This document shows positions 22,214-34,031 of a stretch of 64,000 nt of DNA, in pieces (the stretch's first letter is position 1; each line of letters starts with the position of its first letter). The notes under the pieces are model-generated. The model saw nothing but the letters and a program-made list of their open reading frames with translations, ran no database searches and was not told the origin of the DNA. Position numbers and translations under genes: made by a program. Source of the stretch: Paracamarosporium sp. OC-R06-R3 (lineage: Eukaryota > Ascomycota > Dothideomycetes > Pleosporales > Didymosphaeriaceae); the NCBI GenBank assembly GCA_019828545.1, contig JACVRA010000125.1, positions 235,906 to 299,905 on the forward strand. The letters run 5' to 3'.

Positions 22214-22792
22214 GCTTAAGTTTGTGAATTCCACCCAAGGAGAAGGTCTGTGTTAAAGGTCTGGTGCCACTGAGTGTAATGGTCACGTAGTACAGCGAAA
22301 AAAGAGACAGACTGAGAGTTGGAGAAGTATGCGTGAGGAATCGACGTGAGAAATTAGTTGCGTTGGCAGTGCAAACAGCCAAGCTGAAGACGGCGCTCGA
22401 TGGTGCGCAATGTGAAGGGACCGCTTCTTCGGCAGCTTCGGTCATTTGGAAGTCGACTTTTAGAGTACTGGTTGTTGTGATTATCGAACATCGCGAGTAG
22501 GGTACCTGCATTTGCATAGCGGAAGCAAGCGCGTAAGATTCGAGGAAGGCGCGACATACACTCGCATCGAAAGTGGTACAAGGTCGAGAAGAAACCGCAA
22601 ATTTTGACTGAAACGCTAGGGAAGAATATGAGAAACCAATTTCAAGAGCCTGACCATCCATGACTTGAAAAGCCTATACCCTCATTAACATCAACCCATG
22701 CACAAGAAAACTATCCTGTCCCAAACGCCAGTACACTTCGAGGGGTAATATGAACCAAATGCCAATATAAACATACACCCACATACGCATAC
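22214..22792. other. Upstream of MFS gene and downstream of SH3 gene
   Basis: No convincing gene. A 157-codon minus frame (22188-22661) overlaps the MFS start out of frame and looks like chance or an upstream frame. Confidence 0.4.
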
Positions 22793-23554
22793 CTAAAAGA
22801 TGCCGTTTACGATCTTGCTTCCAATCGTCGCACCTGCTCCGAACACGGCCGCATTGCCCAATTTCTTTCCGAACTTCTTGCCGCCCTCCTCGAACTTGCT
22901 CGGCTCGTGCGGCGTGTTCTGCTGCTGACTGACTGCGCCATTCGCACCGTTTGACACATCCAGCGGCATGTTGCCGTAGTTGCTCTGCGGAACACCAGCG
23001 GGCACAACAGCCTTCTCCTCGCGGCGCACATAACTAGCAGGGAAGATACCCTCCTGGCCAGTGCGCTCGTTGCGTCCCTTCCACCATTCGTTGTTCATGT
23101 ACTCATTGACAACAATCTGGTCGTTGGGCATGAGCGCAAGGTCGCCAGCGTCTTGCGCGTTATATTGGTACATGGCGGTCGCGTGGCAGAGGACAGGCGG
23201 GCCCACGGGGGCAGCGGGCGGGGTTGGGTAGGCGGGAGGGGGTGGGTTGGAGGCGTTGTTGTTGTAGTAGCCGACGCCGTTGGTCTTCTTCTCAGGCTCG
23301 GGCGTGTTGACGGAGAGGGAGGAGAGTTGCTGGGTGGGAACAGCGGGTAGGGCGCGCGCGGAGGTAGCGCTTGCGGGGAGCTGATTGTAGATGGTGTCGT
23401 ACTGCGACTGGGTGATGACATTTGAGTCGACCAAGAATTCAAGCTCCTGTAGCATTGCTTAGCGTGCGTGCATTCGTTCCTTCCGTGCGTCTCTTACGGT
23501 CCTGATCGCCCTCAGCGACCTGTTGATCATAGCATTGTTGAAGCCGTCAGCCAT
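22793..23554 (-). CDS. SH3-domain protein, Lsb1/Pin3 type
   Basis: Two exons, 23554-23498 and 23446-22793, split by a 51-nt intron (gtaaga...acag); 236 aa. Order: MADGFNNAMINRSLRAIRTELEFL helix at the N-terminus, a proline-rich stretch (about 85-103, PPPPAYPTPP), one SH3 domain (about 107-161, with AMYQY, DLAL, EWWKG and GIFPASYV), and a glycine-rich tail GAGATIGSKIVNGIF. This layout and length match yeast Lsb1 and Pin3, which bind the WASP homologue Las17 and restrain actin assembly at endocytic sites. The short first exon would be missed by simple ORF calling. Confidence 0.9.
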
Positions 23555-24323
23555 CTTGTTGAGCTTTGTATAGGTACTGCTTTTTGCGACGAGAAATGTA
23601 CGCGGCGATTCGCGTAATATGTTTACAATGTTCTTGCGAAGAGCGAGTTATTGTTCGTGCGGGGATGAGCGAGCGGCGTGGTTGGGCTGTCGGAGGACAG
23701 GTAAAGGTGATCCTGCGCTGTTACGGACTTTCTCAGGGCAGGGGCTGAGCCACTCCACCTAGCTTGCTTTCACGTGATCGTGATTGGGGCTGTGCACCCT
23801 CTTTCGCGCCGTCTTTCCGTCCTGCATGCACGATACCAATAACGGCCATGTGTATTGCTGCTTATTTGGTCTCGACCTCAACATTAACCATGTCCTACGC
23901 AACGTTACCACCCAGGAGCGAGCCAATTATTACGACCTTATATCAGCACATCCCGCTGCATGGATGTATCCAATCACCTTATAATCTACTGATCTTGTAG
24001 GCGTATAAGTGGTTGAGGATAAGCAACCTTTTTTTCATCGAATAACTGAACGTTATCATAACTTATTAGTATACTTGTTGTTGATGAGATCGTTTGGTGC
24101 GCATTCGTCCTTTTAGTGACCAGCTCGTTAGCTATGCATCTTATTATGAACAACGACCTTATCTTGCTTATGTGAAGGTTGACCGAGTAAGGAACCCAAT
24201 ATACGGTAGAACGTTTGTATGCCTGGTACTTTGTTGGAGTTCTTTATCTTGGCTTTTCTTTTCTAGAAGACACAAATCCCACCATTGTGTATATAACAGC
24301 TATATTCTACGGCTGGTAACCAT
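23555..24323. other. Intergenic with a degenerate inverted-repeat element
   Basis: Upstream of the SH3 gene and downstream of the SDR gene. Apart from the repeat at 23908-24120, no gene seen. Confidence 0.5.
23908..24120 (+). mobile_element. MITE-like repeat, copy A
   Basis: Shares with copies B-D the left end (caggagcgagccaatt.ttacgacct), the core caccttataatctactgatcttgtaggcgtataag (about 23973-24012), and gttgatgagatcgtttg (about 24080-24097). The right end is worn. No coding capacity. Judged a non-autonomous DNA element relic; ends approximate. Confidence 0.6.
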
Positions 24324-25118
24324 TCAATGACCTCGTTCTCTTACCATCTTCGTCATGCGATCAAATATCTCCTGCCTTCCAATCTCGAACTTATTGAACG
24401 CTTGTGCCGCGAACCCCACAGGTATCTGCTCATCACCCTTCACCAATTTAGCCCACGAGTCCTCCGTGAATTCATCTAGGGGCATCCCCATTTGCCGCCC
24501 ATTCGGAATATCCGGCTGATGCTTCGCATCATGTATCTCCGTCTGTACCGCAGGAGGAAAAACCTCGACGATCTTGATGTTTCCTGGACCCTCCTTGAGC
24601 TGCTCTCTCAGCGACAGGATAAAGTGGTGTAGCGCAGCCTTGGAAGCGGAATAGTTTGGACGGCTCATCAGGGGAACAAGAGCAAGCCCAGAAGACGTAT
24701 ACACCAGAGCAGTCTCCTTTTCTTGCTTTTGTAGGAATGGAATGAATGCCTTCGTCAGGTGTATGTACGAGATGTAATTTGTGGTGAATTCGAGCTCCAG
24801 AACCGACAAGTCGACTGTTTCTGGCTTCGCGAAATTGAAACCTCGTTGAATACCGGAGTTGATGATGACGCAGTCCAAGTCAGGGTGCTTGGTCGTCACA
24901 TCTTCCACGAATTTGGGAATTTCTTGAAGTTCCGTAATGTCGAACACGATTGCATCGGCCTTATCGCTTCCGTGCTTCGATACGAATTCGTCCAGATTCT
25001 CTTTCCGACGTCCGACAACGATGACTTGCTTTCCATCCTGCACCACCCTCTCTGCCCAGGCGTGGCCAATGCCCGACGTAGCACCAAGAACGAGAACTTT
25101 GTTATACTTGAGAGACAT
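24324..25118 (-). CDS. Short-chain dehydrogenase/reductase
   Basis: Single exon, 264 aa, a classical SDR. Cofactor motif GATSGIG at 12-18, NSG at 87-89 in place of the usual NNAG, catalytic S142/S143, Y156 and K160 (YSASK). R37-R38 after beta-2 (VVGRRKE) suggests NADP(H). It resembles fungal DltE-like oxidoreductases with a conserved FPPAVQTE block after the active site. Substrate unknown. It lies upstream of, and divergent from, the Zn2Cys6 regulator at 25.6 kb, so it may belong to the same block, but that is only positional. Confidence 0.9.
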   Translation of the reverse strand: MSLKYNKVLVLGATSGIGHAWAERVVQDGKQVIVVGRRKENLDEFVSKHGSDKADAIVFDITELQEIPKFVEDVTTKHPDLDCVIINSGIQRGFNFAKPETVDLSVLELEFTTNYISYIHLTKAFIPFLQKQEKETALVYTSSGLALVPLMSRPNYSASKAALHHFILSLREQLKEGPGNIKIVEVFPPAVQTEIHDAKHQPDIPNGRQMGMPLDEFTEDSWAKLVKGDEQIPVGFAAQAFNKFEIGRQEIFDRMTKMVRERGH

Positions 25119-25598
25119 TGTGTAACGTTGCGAGTATTGCCGTAATATTGCTTCTACGGTGGGAATCTAGTGCTCTATCTATGCGGGCACTTCCGACACG
25201 TGGCGCAAGTATTACGAGATACGGCATGGATGCGAAGATACCCTTCGTACAACAGTTTCATCATGCACGCCTCAATCAATGGAAGAGGCCAATAGCAGCG
25301 CTTCTACTTGCCTCGATGCTAGCCAGAAAGCACTTTTCTAGTGACGTTCCGCTCTTTTTCGCCCAGTAAACAAGCAGCTCCGGCTTTGAAGAAGTCGACA
25401 GCTCCGGCGACATCGCCAATGTGGATTTTGCTATGACGTATACGGTTTAGACACCGGCAATTGTGTTCGGACTTAAGCACGTTTAGAAGGGCGTTGAACA
25501 AGAGACAACACAACGTTGTTGCAAGGTGAAGTGTTTGGATCGGATCCTATTGTAGTGTAGGCTTCTTGCTCGCTCGGTGGCATTTTCTTGGGTGAACG
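25119..25598. promoter_or_regulatory. Divergent upstream region, SDR / Zn2Cys6 regulator
   Basis: 480 bases between two starts facing apart. No gene and no clear binding site seen. Confidence 0.4.
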
Positions 25599-27558
25599 AT
25601 GGTCCGAAAGGGCTTGGGCTGGCGAGACTGCGGGGCTGACACCTCGCCGCCCAACACATTCCTCCCGGCAATGAACGGCATAAACGGCCTCAGCAGCGGC
25701 AGCCCTCCGCCTTTGGCACAGCGGATATGTATACAATGCAAGTCGAGCAAGAAGAAATGCGACAAGGTGCTGCCCAAATGCGGTCGATGCCAGCGGTAGC
25801 CGCCCCACCCCACAGGCTCATATCCTTGCTAAAACCTCTTAATAGGCTTTCCATAGATTGCTCATACCCTGACCCAGAAAGACTGAACGACTCCGACAAT
25901 GGAAATGAGGCCAATGACGTCCGGTTTGAAGAAGTATTCAAAAGACTTAAAAGAATAGAAGCACACATCTTCCCTTCCGAACCTGCCGTGTACAATGGCT
26001 TTGAACAGGAGAGATCGCTCATGAACCTTGCGCGTTCCCACGGTATAGAGAACCCAAACCCGACCAACTGGGCTCTAGAACCAGGGACACTGAAACCACA
26101 ATACTTGACCTTGATCCTATGGCAGAGCGTATTAGCCACCTTAGACGAGCACAAAACCACCTTGCAAGACGTCACTCGCGCCTACATTGAACAAACCGAT
26201 CGATGGCTCCCTATGGTATCCCGCGTCAAATTCGAGAAGGAAGCCGCTCGATTTGGACAACTAATGTCGTCAGATAGTTTTGTACTTCTGGTCCTGACAA
26301 TACATTTGGTAGTCTCACCGCCAGCTGATCACCCTCCTGCTGCTTCTCTTGCCGAGTCGCCTTGGTATCGGAAATGCAAATATCATTTTTCACAATTCGT
26401 AGCTTTTAGGGAGCCGAATATTGAGCTCATACAAGCGGGGATGCTGCTCGCCGTATTTGAGTTCAACCAATGCATCGAGAACCGGGCTTTGACAACATTG
26501 GGGATCTGCTGTAGGCTGGCGTATTTGCTTGATTTCGATGAGGTCATGGCAAAACATGCATCGCAAGACCTAGGGAAACTGAGCGCAGGTGATGAAGAGG
26601 TTAGTCTTCTACCGTGCAAACTTTTGATACATGCTCACCACGCACTGTTATGTAGATCATCTTGACGTGGATGGGCCTCACACGACTGGAAAGGTTATTT
26701 CCACATCTGCCTGATAACAGCCCCTCGCTGACCCCTCGCTGACCCCTCCTAGATACTTTAACATGCCCCCAACGGTCATCCCAAAAGCCCAAATCATGCC
26801 TCTCCACTTTGACAACGACCCTTCGTGTGGCTGTGCAAGCCCTTACGAAGGACCAACCATATCCAATTTCTCGACCCTTGACCTCGAAACGCTCGCCAAC
26901 TGTGTTTACGAATATGACGCCGCGCAGCGCAACGGTCGGGTGCAGAAGTTCATTCGCGATAATCGCTATGCGCCCATGTCATCTGAACTGCAGGAAAAGA
27001 TCCAAGTCATACTACAAGACCTCCGAGAGTATCTAGATTTGAGAAAGACACAAATGGAGCAAGACGGCTCATGGTCGGGTATACACGTTGTGCTAGGGTA
27101 AATCTACCCTTGACCTTCTCTCCTCCCCTTTCTCTGCTGAATGACACTAAGCGCCGCCATCCACATCCAATGCTTCTTCGTCGCCAAATCTGGTGGCACC
27201 CACGACCTCGCCATAATGCGTTCCCTACACTCATACGTCGACCAACTCCGCTCAGTCATATCGCGCTGTCGTACCTTCCATGGCTTCGAGGAGAATTACT
27301 TAGACGGCATTCAACCAACTTGGTGTAGCTTACCATATCATGCGATTCGTGCGTATAGGTTAGTAGAAGAGGCAAACCTGGAGGGAGACCTTTCAAAGAT
27401 TGATATGACACTTTTTGTGGAGGTCTTACAAACTATGGCGCCGAAGTATAAGCTTGCAGGTGTGTTGCTGTACGGATGTTTGTGAGAGGTGTAAGACTGA
27501 CAAGGCTGCAGAACAATGCCTGGAGTTCCTGGAGTTGCCAGAGGCCAACACAAGATGA
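25599..27558 (+). CDS. Zn2Cys6 transcription factor
   Basis: Six exons: 25599-25795, 25846-26599, 26656-26693, 26753-27097, 27152-27459 and 27512-27558. This gives 562 aa, or 538 aa if the second ATG at 25671 is used, which I find equally likely. The zinc cluster is C-x2-C-x6-C-x6-C-x2-C-x6-C; its sixth cysteine is supplied by exon 2, which confirms the first splice. A heptad-like linker (EEVFKRLKRIEAHI) follows. The middle and C-terminal parts are the fungal-specific regulatory domain (RLAYLLDF, LTWMGLTRLER, SWSGIHVVLGAAIHIQC). Introns 2-5 are 56, 59, 54 and 52 nt. It sits next to a DHA2 exporter on the same strand, a common regulator-transporter pair. Confidence 0.88.
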
Positions 27559-28261
27559 TGAATGTCTTCGAGGTTCTTTGACATAGCTAATCGGCAATGT
27601 TGAAGTCGATAACGTATCGTCCATGAGGTCTAGGTTGTAAGGTAGGAAAAGTGTCGCATATAAAATACTTGGGAGGAACATGTGATGAAATTGCTTCCTT
27701 TGATATCGGTTTCTCTATGTACATGTTGCTTTCCACCACTAAGCTACTACGTAGTTGACATTCCGCCCAACCCATCTGCTGTTTCATTCCCTCCTCGCAC
27801 AATACTGCCGTGTTTTTCACACTTGACTATTCGTGCATTTCATGTTGCGGTTGCGACACCCAACTACAATTACTCAGCGTTGGAATATTCTCTCAAGTGC
27901 ATCGGAAGAGCGCTACATCAATGTGCCGATGCCTATATCCGTTGGCCTCGTATGGGAGATCACATTGCGAATCAAATAGAGTTCGGAAAAGCATCCTTCG
28001 ATCGATGCAACCACGCACAAAACGCACGCAAAACCAACCACACAGTCCAACAAACACTGCTTTTCCGACATCGCTTACCAATCTATCAGAATATTGCCGT
28101 TGCGAGACCCGAAGTGGCGTAGGCGATCTGCCATACCCCACCCCCTGGGATGAGCTTCGCAGATGCGGCTAGACTGGCGCTTGTCCCCAGTTCATAATGT
28201 GCGCTCTACCGCCCCGGATATTCACCGTTGTTTGCTCTTGGCTGCGGCCTCAGTCGCTGCT
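27559..28261. other. Intergenic between regulator and exporter
   Basis: Promoter region of the DHA2 transporter. Frames here (27682-28122) are random. No gene seen. Confidence 0.5.
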
Positions 28262-30053
28262 ATGACATTTCATACAAAGGATGCAGATGCCGTTGGCTCC
28301 AGAGAACACGATATGTCGGCAATAGAACAGGAAGCAGAAATCGTGCAGACACAGCAGCCCCTCAGCCTGCAGGATCAAAAAGATGAGGAAATCGTCGCGC
28401 AAGAAGAGGAGGTGAAGCCGGGATTGCCATTTTCAAAGGCAAGGGCTATTGCGCTCGTCGTTACGGTCACGGCTGCGTCATTCTTGAACGTGCGTAAAAG
28501 AGAAACACGGGTTTTCAGCATTATAGACTAATGAGAGCAGATTTTGGGTGTGCAAAGCTCGGTTATCATCCTTCCGACTATAGGCAAGACCCTTCATATT
28601 CCCGATTCGAGGCAGCAATGGATCGTTTCCGCGTACAACTTGACGTTCAGTTGTTTTCTGGTATGGGCGTCTTCGTCTTCTAATGTAGAAGATCGATCTA
28701 ACATGGAATCAGCTACTTTGGGGCCGCCTCGCAGACGTTTACGGCAAGAAAATCATATTCGTATGGGGATCCATATGGGTTACCATAACTTCCGTGCTAG
28801 TTCCAGTCATCCCCAATGAGATCGGCTTCGATATTTTTAGAGGTCTCCAAGGCCTCGGCGCCGCTGCCATGGTGTCGACAGCGATTGGTATTCTCGGGAC
28901 AACCTTCCCCCCGGGCAAAGCCAAGAATTACGCTTTCTCGTGCTATGCTGGTGGTGCACCGCTAGGGGGTGTCTTCGGAAACATATTTGGTGGTGTACTT
29001 GGCCAGTATCTGGAATGGAAGTGGGTGTTCTGGATCTTCGGTATCCTCACTGCTATTGTTACCGTTGCCGCTATCTACGTTATCCCGCCACCCCCTGTCA
29101 AGCGCGAACCCCAGCTCAGCAAGATGGTTGATTGGATAGGAGGGACAATCGTCACTGTTGGGTTGATCATCTTGCTCTTTGCACTCTCGGAGGGCAACGT
29201 CGTGGGATGGGACACACCCTGGGTAGGCACCCTAATCGGCGTGTCTATCTTGCTTCTCGTCGCATTCGGCTTCTGGCAGCACTATTTAGAGACGAAAACG
29301 GACCGCTGCCCATTGATGAAGATCTCCATCTTCAAGAACATGAGGTTTACAGCCGCAAACATGATCATGTTGCTCTTCTTCACATCTTTCAACAATTTCC
29401 TTATATACGCGACGTACTGGTTCCAGGACTACCAGGGTCTCTCCATTATCCAGACCACGCTGCGCTTTATACCTATGGGAGTCACCGGCGGTAAGTTCAA
29501 GAATCTCATTTTCCCTTATCGTCGGGACTGACGACAAGCAGTTTTCGTAGCGATAGTAACGTCTCAGCTCCTCTCCCGCGTCCGTGGCGATTTTATCCTC
29601 GCTTGGGGCACTACATGTGTCGCTATTGCCTCACTCCTCTTTGCTATACCCATTCCCACAGACACAACATATTGGGCCTACGGCTTCCCCGCATTTGTAC
29701 TCTCCGTTTGCGGTGCAGATACCCTCTTCCCTACACTCACGCTCTTCGTTGCCAAGTCTCTACCTCCAGAGGACCAAGCATTGGGAGGTGCCTTAGTGAA
29801 CATGGTAGCTCAATTTGGCAGAGCATTGGGTTTGGCAATTGCAACCGCGTTGCAGACGGCTGTTATGGCGAGGGAGAGGGGAGTAGATGTCGATCAGATT
29901 GGAAGTGGGGAAGGAGGACTAGGTATTGGGGATCCAGCGTTGAAGGAGGGCATCCGCAGTGTCGCTTGGTTTGATTTCGGCATAAGCGTGGTTGCATTGG
30001 GGGTGGTAGTGGTTGTTTTCAGAGGCGCGGGAAAGGTGGGTGGGAAGCATTAA
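28262..30053 (+). CDS. MFS drug/metabolite exporter, DHA2 (14-span) family
   Basis: Four exons: 28262-28489, 28541-28660, 28713-29490 and 29542-30053; introns of 51, 52 and 51 nt; 545 aa. After a 60-residue acidic tail come the DHA signatures: motif C-like LGVQSSVIILPTIG near span 1, the WGRLADVYGKK loop 2-3 motif A, and GLGAAAMVSTAIGILG. The total span count is about 14. Relatives export toxins, drugs or pathway products from the cell. An in-frame ATG exists at 28163 but would add a tail without family resemblance, so 28262 is preferred. Same strand as the regulator upstream. Confidence 0.9.
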
Positions 30054-30980
30054 ATGGATTGTAGATACACAGATGAAGAGGAAATGATGGGCCTGTTGTT
30101 ACGATCTTGGTACAATTGATCTGTTAGAAACATAGCGAGCCATGCTAACTTTACTACCTAATTTCAAATATTCCAGCATCTGTAATATTGGTAGATGTTC
30201 CATTTATTGATTAGCCTTTACCTTTCTCATGAAGATATGACCTAGATGTGCACTAATCAATCATGATATAGAGAAAAACTACTCAGAGTGGTGAAGAAAA
30301 GACTCGTTCCAGATATATACGCTGATGCCTGCGTCGCACTTTTGGAAGGTGGTTCTCTGACTGATCAGTAGACGGATGTACGCGATAGGGTAAAAGGCCA
30401 TCAATACATCTTGTGCGACCCATAAGTCTTTCTACGGTTATTCTATCGTCCATGGATCTATCCATTCTCGATAATTGGGCTGAAAGAGGTTTGGTGAATA
30501 AATGAACATGCACCTGCTCGGACGCGCGGAATCAAAGCTGGCCTTACCGTTGGATCAGCCGTTTGTTCCGAGGGCACCATTGCTTCTCTTGGCTTTCAAA
30601 CTCGTAAAACGGTGTCCTAAGCGGAGGTAGTGGTTTAGGAATGATCGGCGCTGCTGCAGGTCGTGGTTGGTGATGAATGTAGCCGGTTATGGCAAAAACC
30701 GCCAGCTACCCGTGTACCGGCAGGGCTTCATATAGCCGTGATATTACTTACTACAAAAATCCGAGGTCTGGATATTCGCTACCTGAGTATTTTCTGGGTT
30801 ATCGCTATGACTTGCGTCATGCTACCGATAACCTTTACAGCACCCCACACATATCTATGTGTTAAAGGCCGATTCGCAAGCAAATGATCAATTCTCCGCG
30901 AAAATAACTCTGATCAACCCCTATAAGCTTGACCTACATCTACGTTCAGAATACATTTCCTCAACGTGCATCTTCACGCC
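30054..30980. other. Intergenic, no gene seen
   Basis: Upstream of the small secreted protein. AT-rich, with a CT-rich stretch before 30981. No coding frame. Confidence 0.5.
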
Positions 30981-31472
30981 ATGCATCTCTCTCTCGCCGC
31001 TTGCCTCGCCTTCCTCTGCAGCAGCGCAACGCTCGCAGTTGCAGCTCCGGTCGCTGCTACCCCAATGGCCTCCAAACACAACCTCTACCTAGCGACCTGT
31101 ACCCCCCGCCCAAACTGCCTACTCATCATCTGTGACAACCCACCACCACCCTTCACCGTCGCAGCTTATTACGCCAATGGCGCCTCAACCACAACCAAGC
31201 CCACCGAGCTCACCACCATCACGAACCCAGCCTCAGCCTGGGAAGGCACACCGAGACAGGGCACGCTTCGCACAGGGATAGTGTCGTCGACGATTGATGC
31301 TGGTGCGAAGAGTCTGGCAAAGGGCGAAATCGCGGGTGAGGCGAAATTAGGAAGTGAAGAATTTATTTGCTTTAGGGATGGAGTGAGCAAGTTCACGACG
31401 ACCTCGTGGGATGATTTGGATTTGCAAAGTTCGAGCTGTGTTGCGGATTATTGGTGTGCTTCTACGAGCTAA
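30981..31472 (+). CDS. Small secreted protein, effector-like
   Basis: Single exon, 163 aa from the ATG at 30981; the frame continues five codons upstream to a GTG. Signal peptide about residues 1-21 (MHLSLAACLAFLCSSATLAVA). The mature protein is about 140 aa and has six cysteines (CTPRPNC, CDNP, FICFRDG, SCVADYWC). The pattern LYLATC... AYYANG ... FRDG ... DYWC belongs to a family of secreted ascomycete proteins without a known function. Size, secretion and cysteine content fit a candidate effector, but there is no direct evidence. It lies inside the metabolic block. Confidence 0.75.
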   Translation: MHLSLAACLAFLCSSATLAVAAPVAATPMASKHNLYLATCTPRPNCLLIICDNPPPPFTVAAYYANGASTTTKPTELTTITNPASAWEGTPRQGTLRTGIVSSTIDAGAKSLAKGEIAGEAKLGSEEFICFRDGVSKFTTTSWDDLDLQSSSCVADYWCASTS

Positions 31473-31629
31473 GTGGGCGATGCGGAGGATGCAGCTTGAT
31501 AGGAAATTCTTTACGAAGCATGACGAGACACATCTCTATCTCCGGGTTTATCAAACACAGCGAAAAGATACGTAGCTAGTCTGTATACTTCCAATGCGAC
31601 ATCGAAGCCTTGGAGCATATCACATCTAC

Positions 31630-33345
31630 CTATGACTGCGACCCCTTCCCATCAATCTCATCCTCAATGACTCCCTCAACTTCCCCTTGCGCCTTATCCC
31701 TAGCCTCCTCCCTATCAGCGAAGTATTTCACCAAAAATATCGAAGCGAACTCCAACACACTAATGCCACTCATCACACTAAACCCCATTGTGAACTTCGG
31801 CGCGTATTTACCCACATCCAGAATAAGCACCGGAACCCACGCGATGAACGCCTGTCCGAATGTTTGCGCAACTCCAATTACAATGGCTCTCTCTTCCATA
31901 TCCTTGTGCATAATCTCGATAGCCCATGCGTATAGCACCGGCCAGAAGCCCCATGATGTGGCGTTGAGCATGTAACCTAGGAATGTGGCGCCGTAAGAGG
32001 GAGAAGTGGCTACGATTACCATACCCTAGACAAGAGAATAAGTTATTAATATATCTTATGTGTGGGGATTTTATGAAGCGAAAATTGACTGGAACGAGGA
32101 ATCATGCATGCACCTCCCGAATAATGGGGGCGTTGCTTGTATGTACTGTATCGAGGTTTACTTACGATGAAGTTGAGAGTGGCCGGTATCACAAGGATCT
32201 TCCAGCGGGTGCGTAAGCCGTCAGAGAGCCAACCGTAGGCCAGAGTGAAGACGAGACCAGTGGCCTGAGCTGCAGTGGGGAAGAGGTTGATTTGATAGAC
32301 GGTGAAACGGTTTAGGGACTTGAGCCAGACGGCAAAGTAGTTAAGGGGCTGAGTTACGACACAATGGCAGCTGTGAACAGTTAGCAAATCTCCTTCAGAA
32401 GTTTCACACTTAAGAAAGGTACGATGCAACTCACATCAAAGTGAACGTGAACACGTAGAGTGGCCAATGCGTGACAATAGCCTTCACTTTCTTCCTCGTC
32501 AAAGGAATAGGCTTCCTCCTATCAATCTTGCTCATGCGCTGGATATGCATCTTTAGTTCTTCCTTTGGCATCCACCGTGCCTTCGTTGTATACGGGTTAT
32601 CTGGTATGGCGTAGAAGCCCCAAAGCGGACCCCATATGCTGATGATCCCGCAAAATATGAACAGCCAACGCCATCCAGGAAGCCCTGCGGTACCGTCCAT
32701 TCCGCGATAAATGGCGGCTTGTAAGTACCCGCTGAACATGCTGGCAGCGTACGACGCAGAGTAGAAAATAGCGATACGTTTACTAAGCTCACGAGGCGTA
32801 TACCAGGATCCCATGAGAGTGAGGACGCCGACGGCGAAGGGGGACTCGAGCATGCCGAGGAGAAAGCGCATCGCGAACACTGTCTTGACATTCGGCACAG
32901 CAGCAAAGCAAAATGTCAGTATCGACCAGAGCAGTTCCACGGTCGGTAAGTACACTGATGGTCGGATTCTTGTTAGAAGGAACTGCGACGGGATTTGACC
33001 AACCAAGTAACCGCATGTGAAGAACGTGGTAAGTAGATTGTACTGGTTGCCTTTGAAATTAAGATCCTCCTTCATGCCTGAGACATAGGCATTGGTGATG
33101 TTCCCTGAATCGAGCAGACGGATGAAGTAACCGAAGGTCGCCCAGCTCATAACGTAGATGTCGAGACGCTGCACCAGCTTGCGCTCCTCAGGTGTGCGGT
33201 GACCTCCATCCCAGATAACCTCCTGTATTTTCTCCCATCGCGTGCGCGGGACATAGTCTTCGGTCGAAGTGTGATCACTGGGTGGTTGGACGTTGTATAT
33301 TTGATTCGTCTTCGCAACATCTGCGACCGGTAGTGGATCCGCCAT
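31630..33345 (-). CDS. MFS permease, DAL5/allantoate type (ACS family)
   Basis: Three exons on the minus strand: 33345-32435, 32370-32166 and 32025-31630; introns of 64 and 140 nt; 503 aa. The sequence is typical of the anion:cation symporter family: an RTRWEKIQ..IWDG N-terminal lead, KLVQRLDIYVMSW, FFTCGYLVGQIPSQFLL, RFLLGMLES, and GATFLGYMLNATSWGFWPVLYAW in the second half. Relatives import allantoate, pantothenate, nicotinate, vitamins or organic acids. The long second intron may hide a small exon, though the frame is consistent without one. With the adjacent monooxygenases it could supply their substrate. Confidence 0.9.
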
Positions 33346-34031
33346 TGTGGGAAGCTGGTACCGTGGGACTGGGATCGAGCGATACCGTTGTGAAGAACTG
33401 TGATTGAGAATTTTATAGCTCTGGCATGCGCGAGAATCAGGTGGCGGGAAGGATGCTGTCACACATCGTAGATTTCATCACGACTGACTCGAGCCGTCAG
33501 TCGCAATCATATTTCAACTGCCTAGATTCCGTTGTGGTAGTCTAGGGTCAAGCATTCGTAATATTGTAGCGTATGGCGACATCTACTTTGGTCATGCCGC
33601 GACCTTCTCAACAAGGGTGGAAGCGAGGATCGGAGATAGCCGCATGGTCACCATGACTGGCGTGCAATCCTTCAGCAAGATGAACTTCAAGATTACCGAT
33701 TCGCTAGACCTAGAAATAACTGTATAGCAGCCTGTAGCCGTATGATCCATAATTGAATCTTTCTAGTCGTCACCAGGAGGTGAGCTAATTGTTGCGATCT
33801 CATGTTAGCGAACTTCATTGCTCGAATGCCTTGAGCTACCTTATAATCTAATAATTCTGTAGGCTTATAAGCACTTGAAGATACTCTAGAGCCTTCTTTA
33901 TTTACGAATCAATGGCATGTTTGTTGATGATGAGATCGTTTAGCTCACCACTTAGTGTCGTAACAGAAAGAATTACATCGGTTATTGGGAGATTGAGCCA
34001 GCTTCGGAACTGAAAGTTATTTTACCGTTTT
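33346..34031. other. Upstream of DAL5-type permease; contains repeat copy B
   Basis: No gene seen. Right part carries the MITE-like copy B at 33771-33957. Confidence 0.5.
33771..33957 (+). mobile_element. MITE-like repeat, copy B
   Basis: Left end caccaggaggtgagctaatt and right end agctcaccacttagtg are inverted copies of each other. The core shares ataatctaataattctgtaggcttataagcacttgaag and gttgatgatgagatcgttt with copies A, C and D. About 187 bp; shorter because about 15 bases inside the right arm are missing. No coding capacity. Confidence 0.65.

Noticed and set aside
22188..22661. 157-codon minus-strand frame upstream of the MFS gene
   Set aside because: Runs into the MFS start out of frame, with random Ser/Thr/Leu composition; probably leader sequence.
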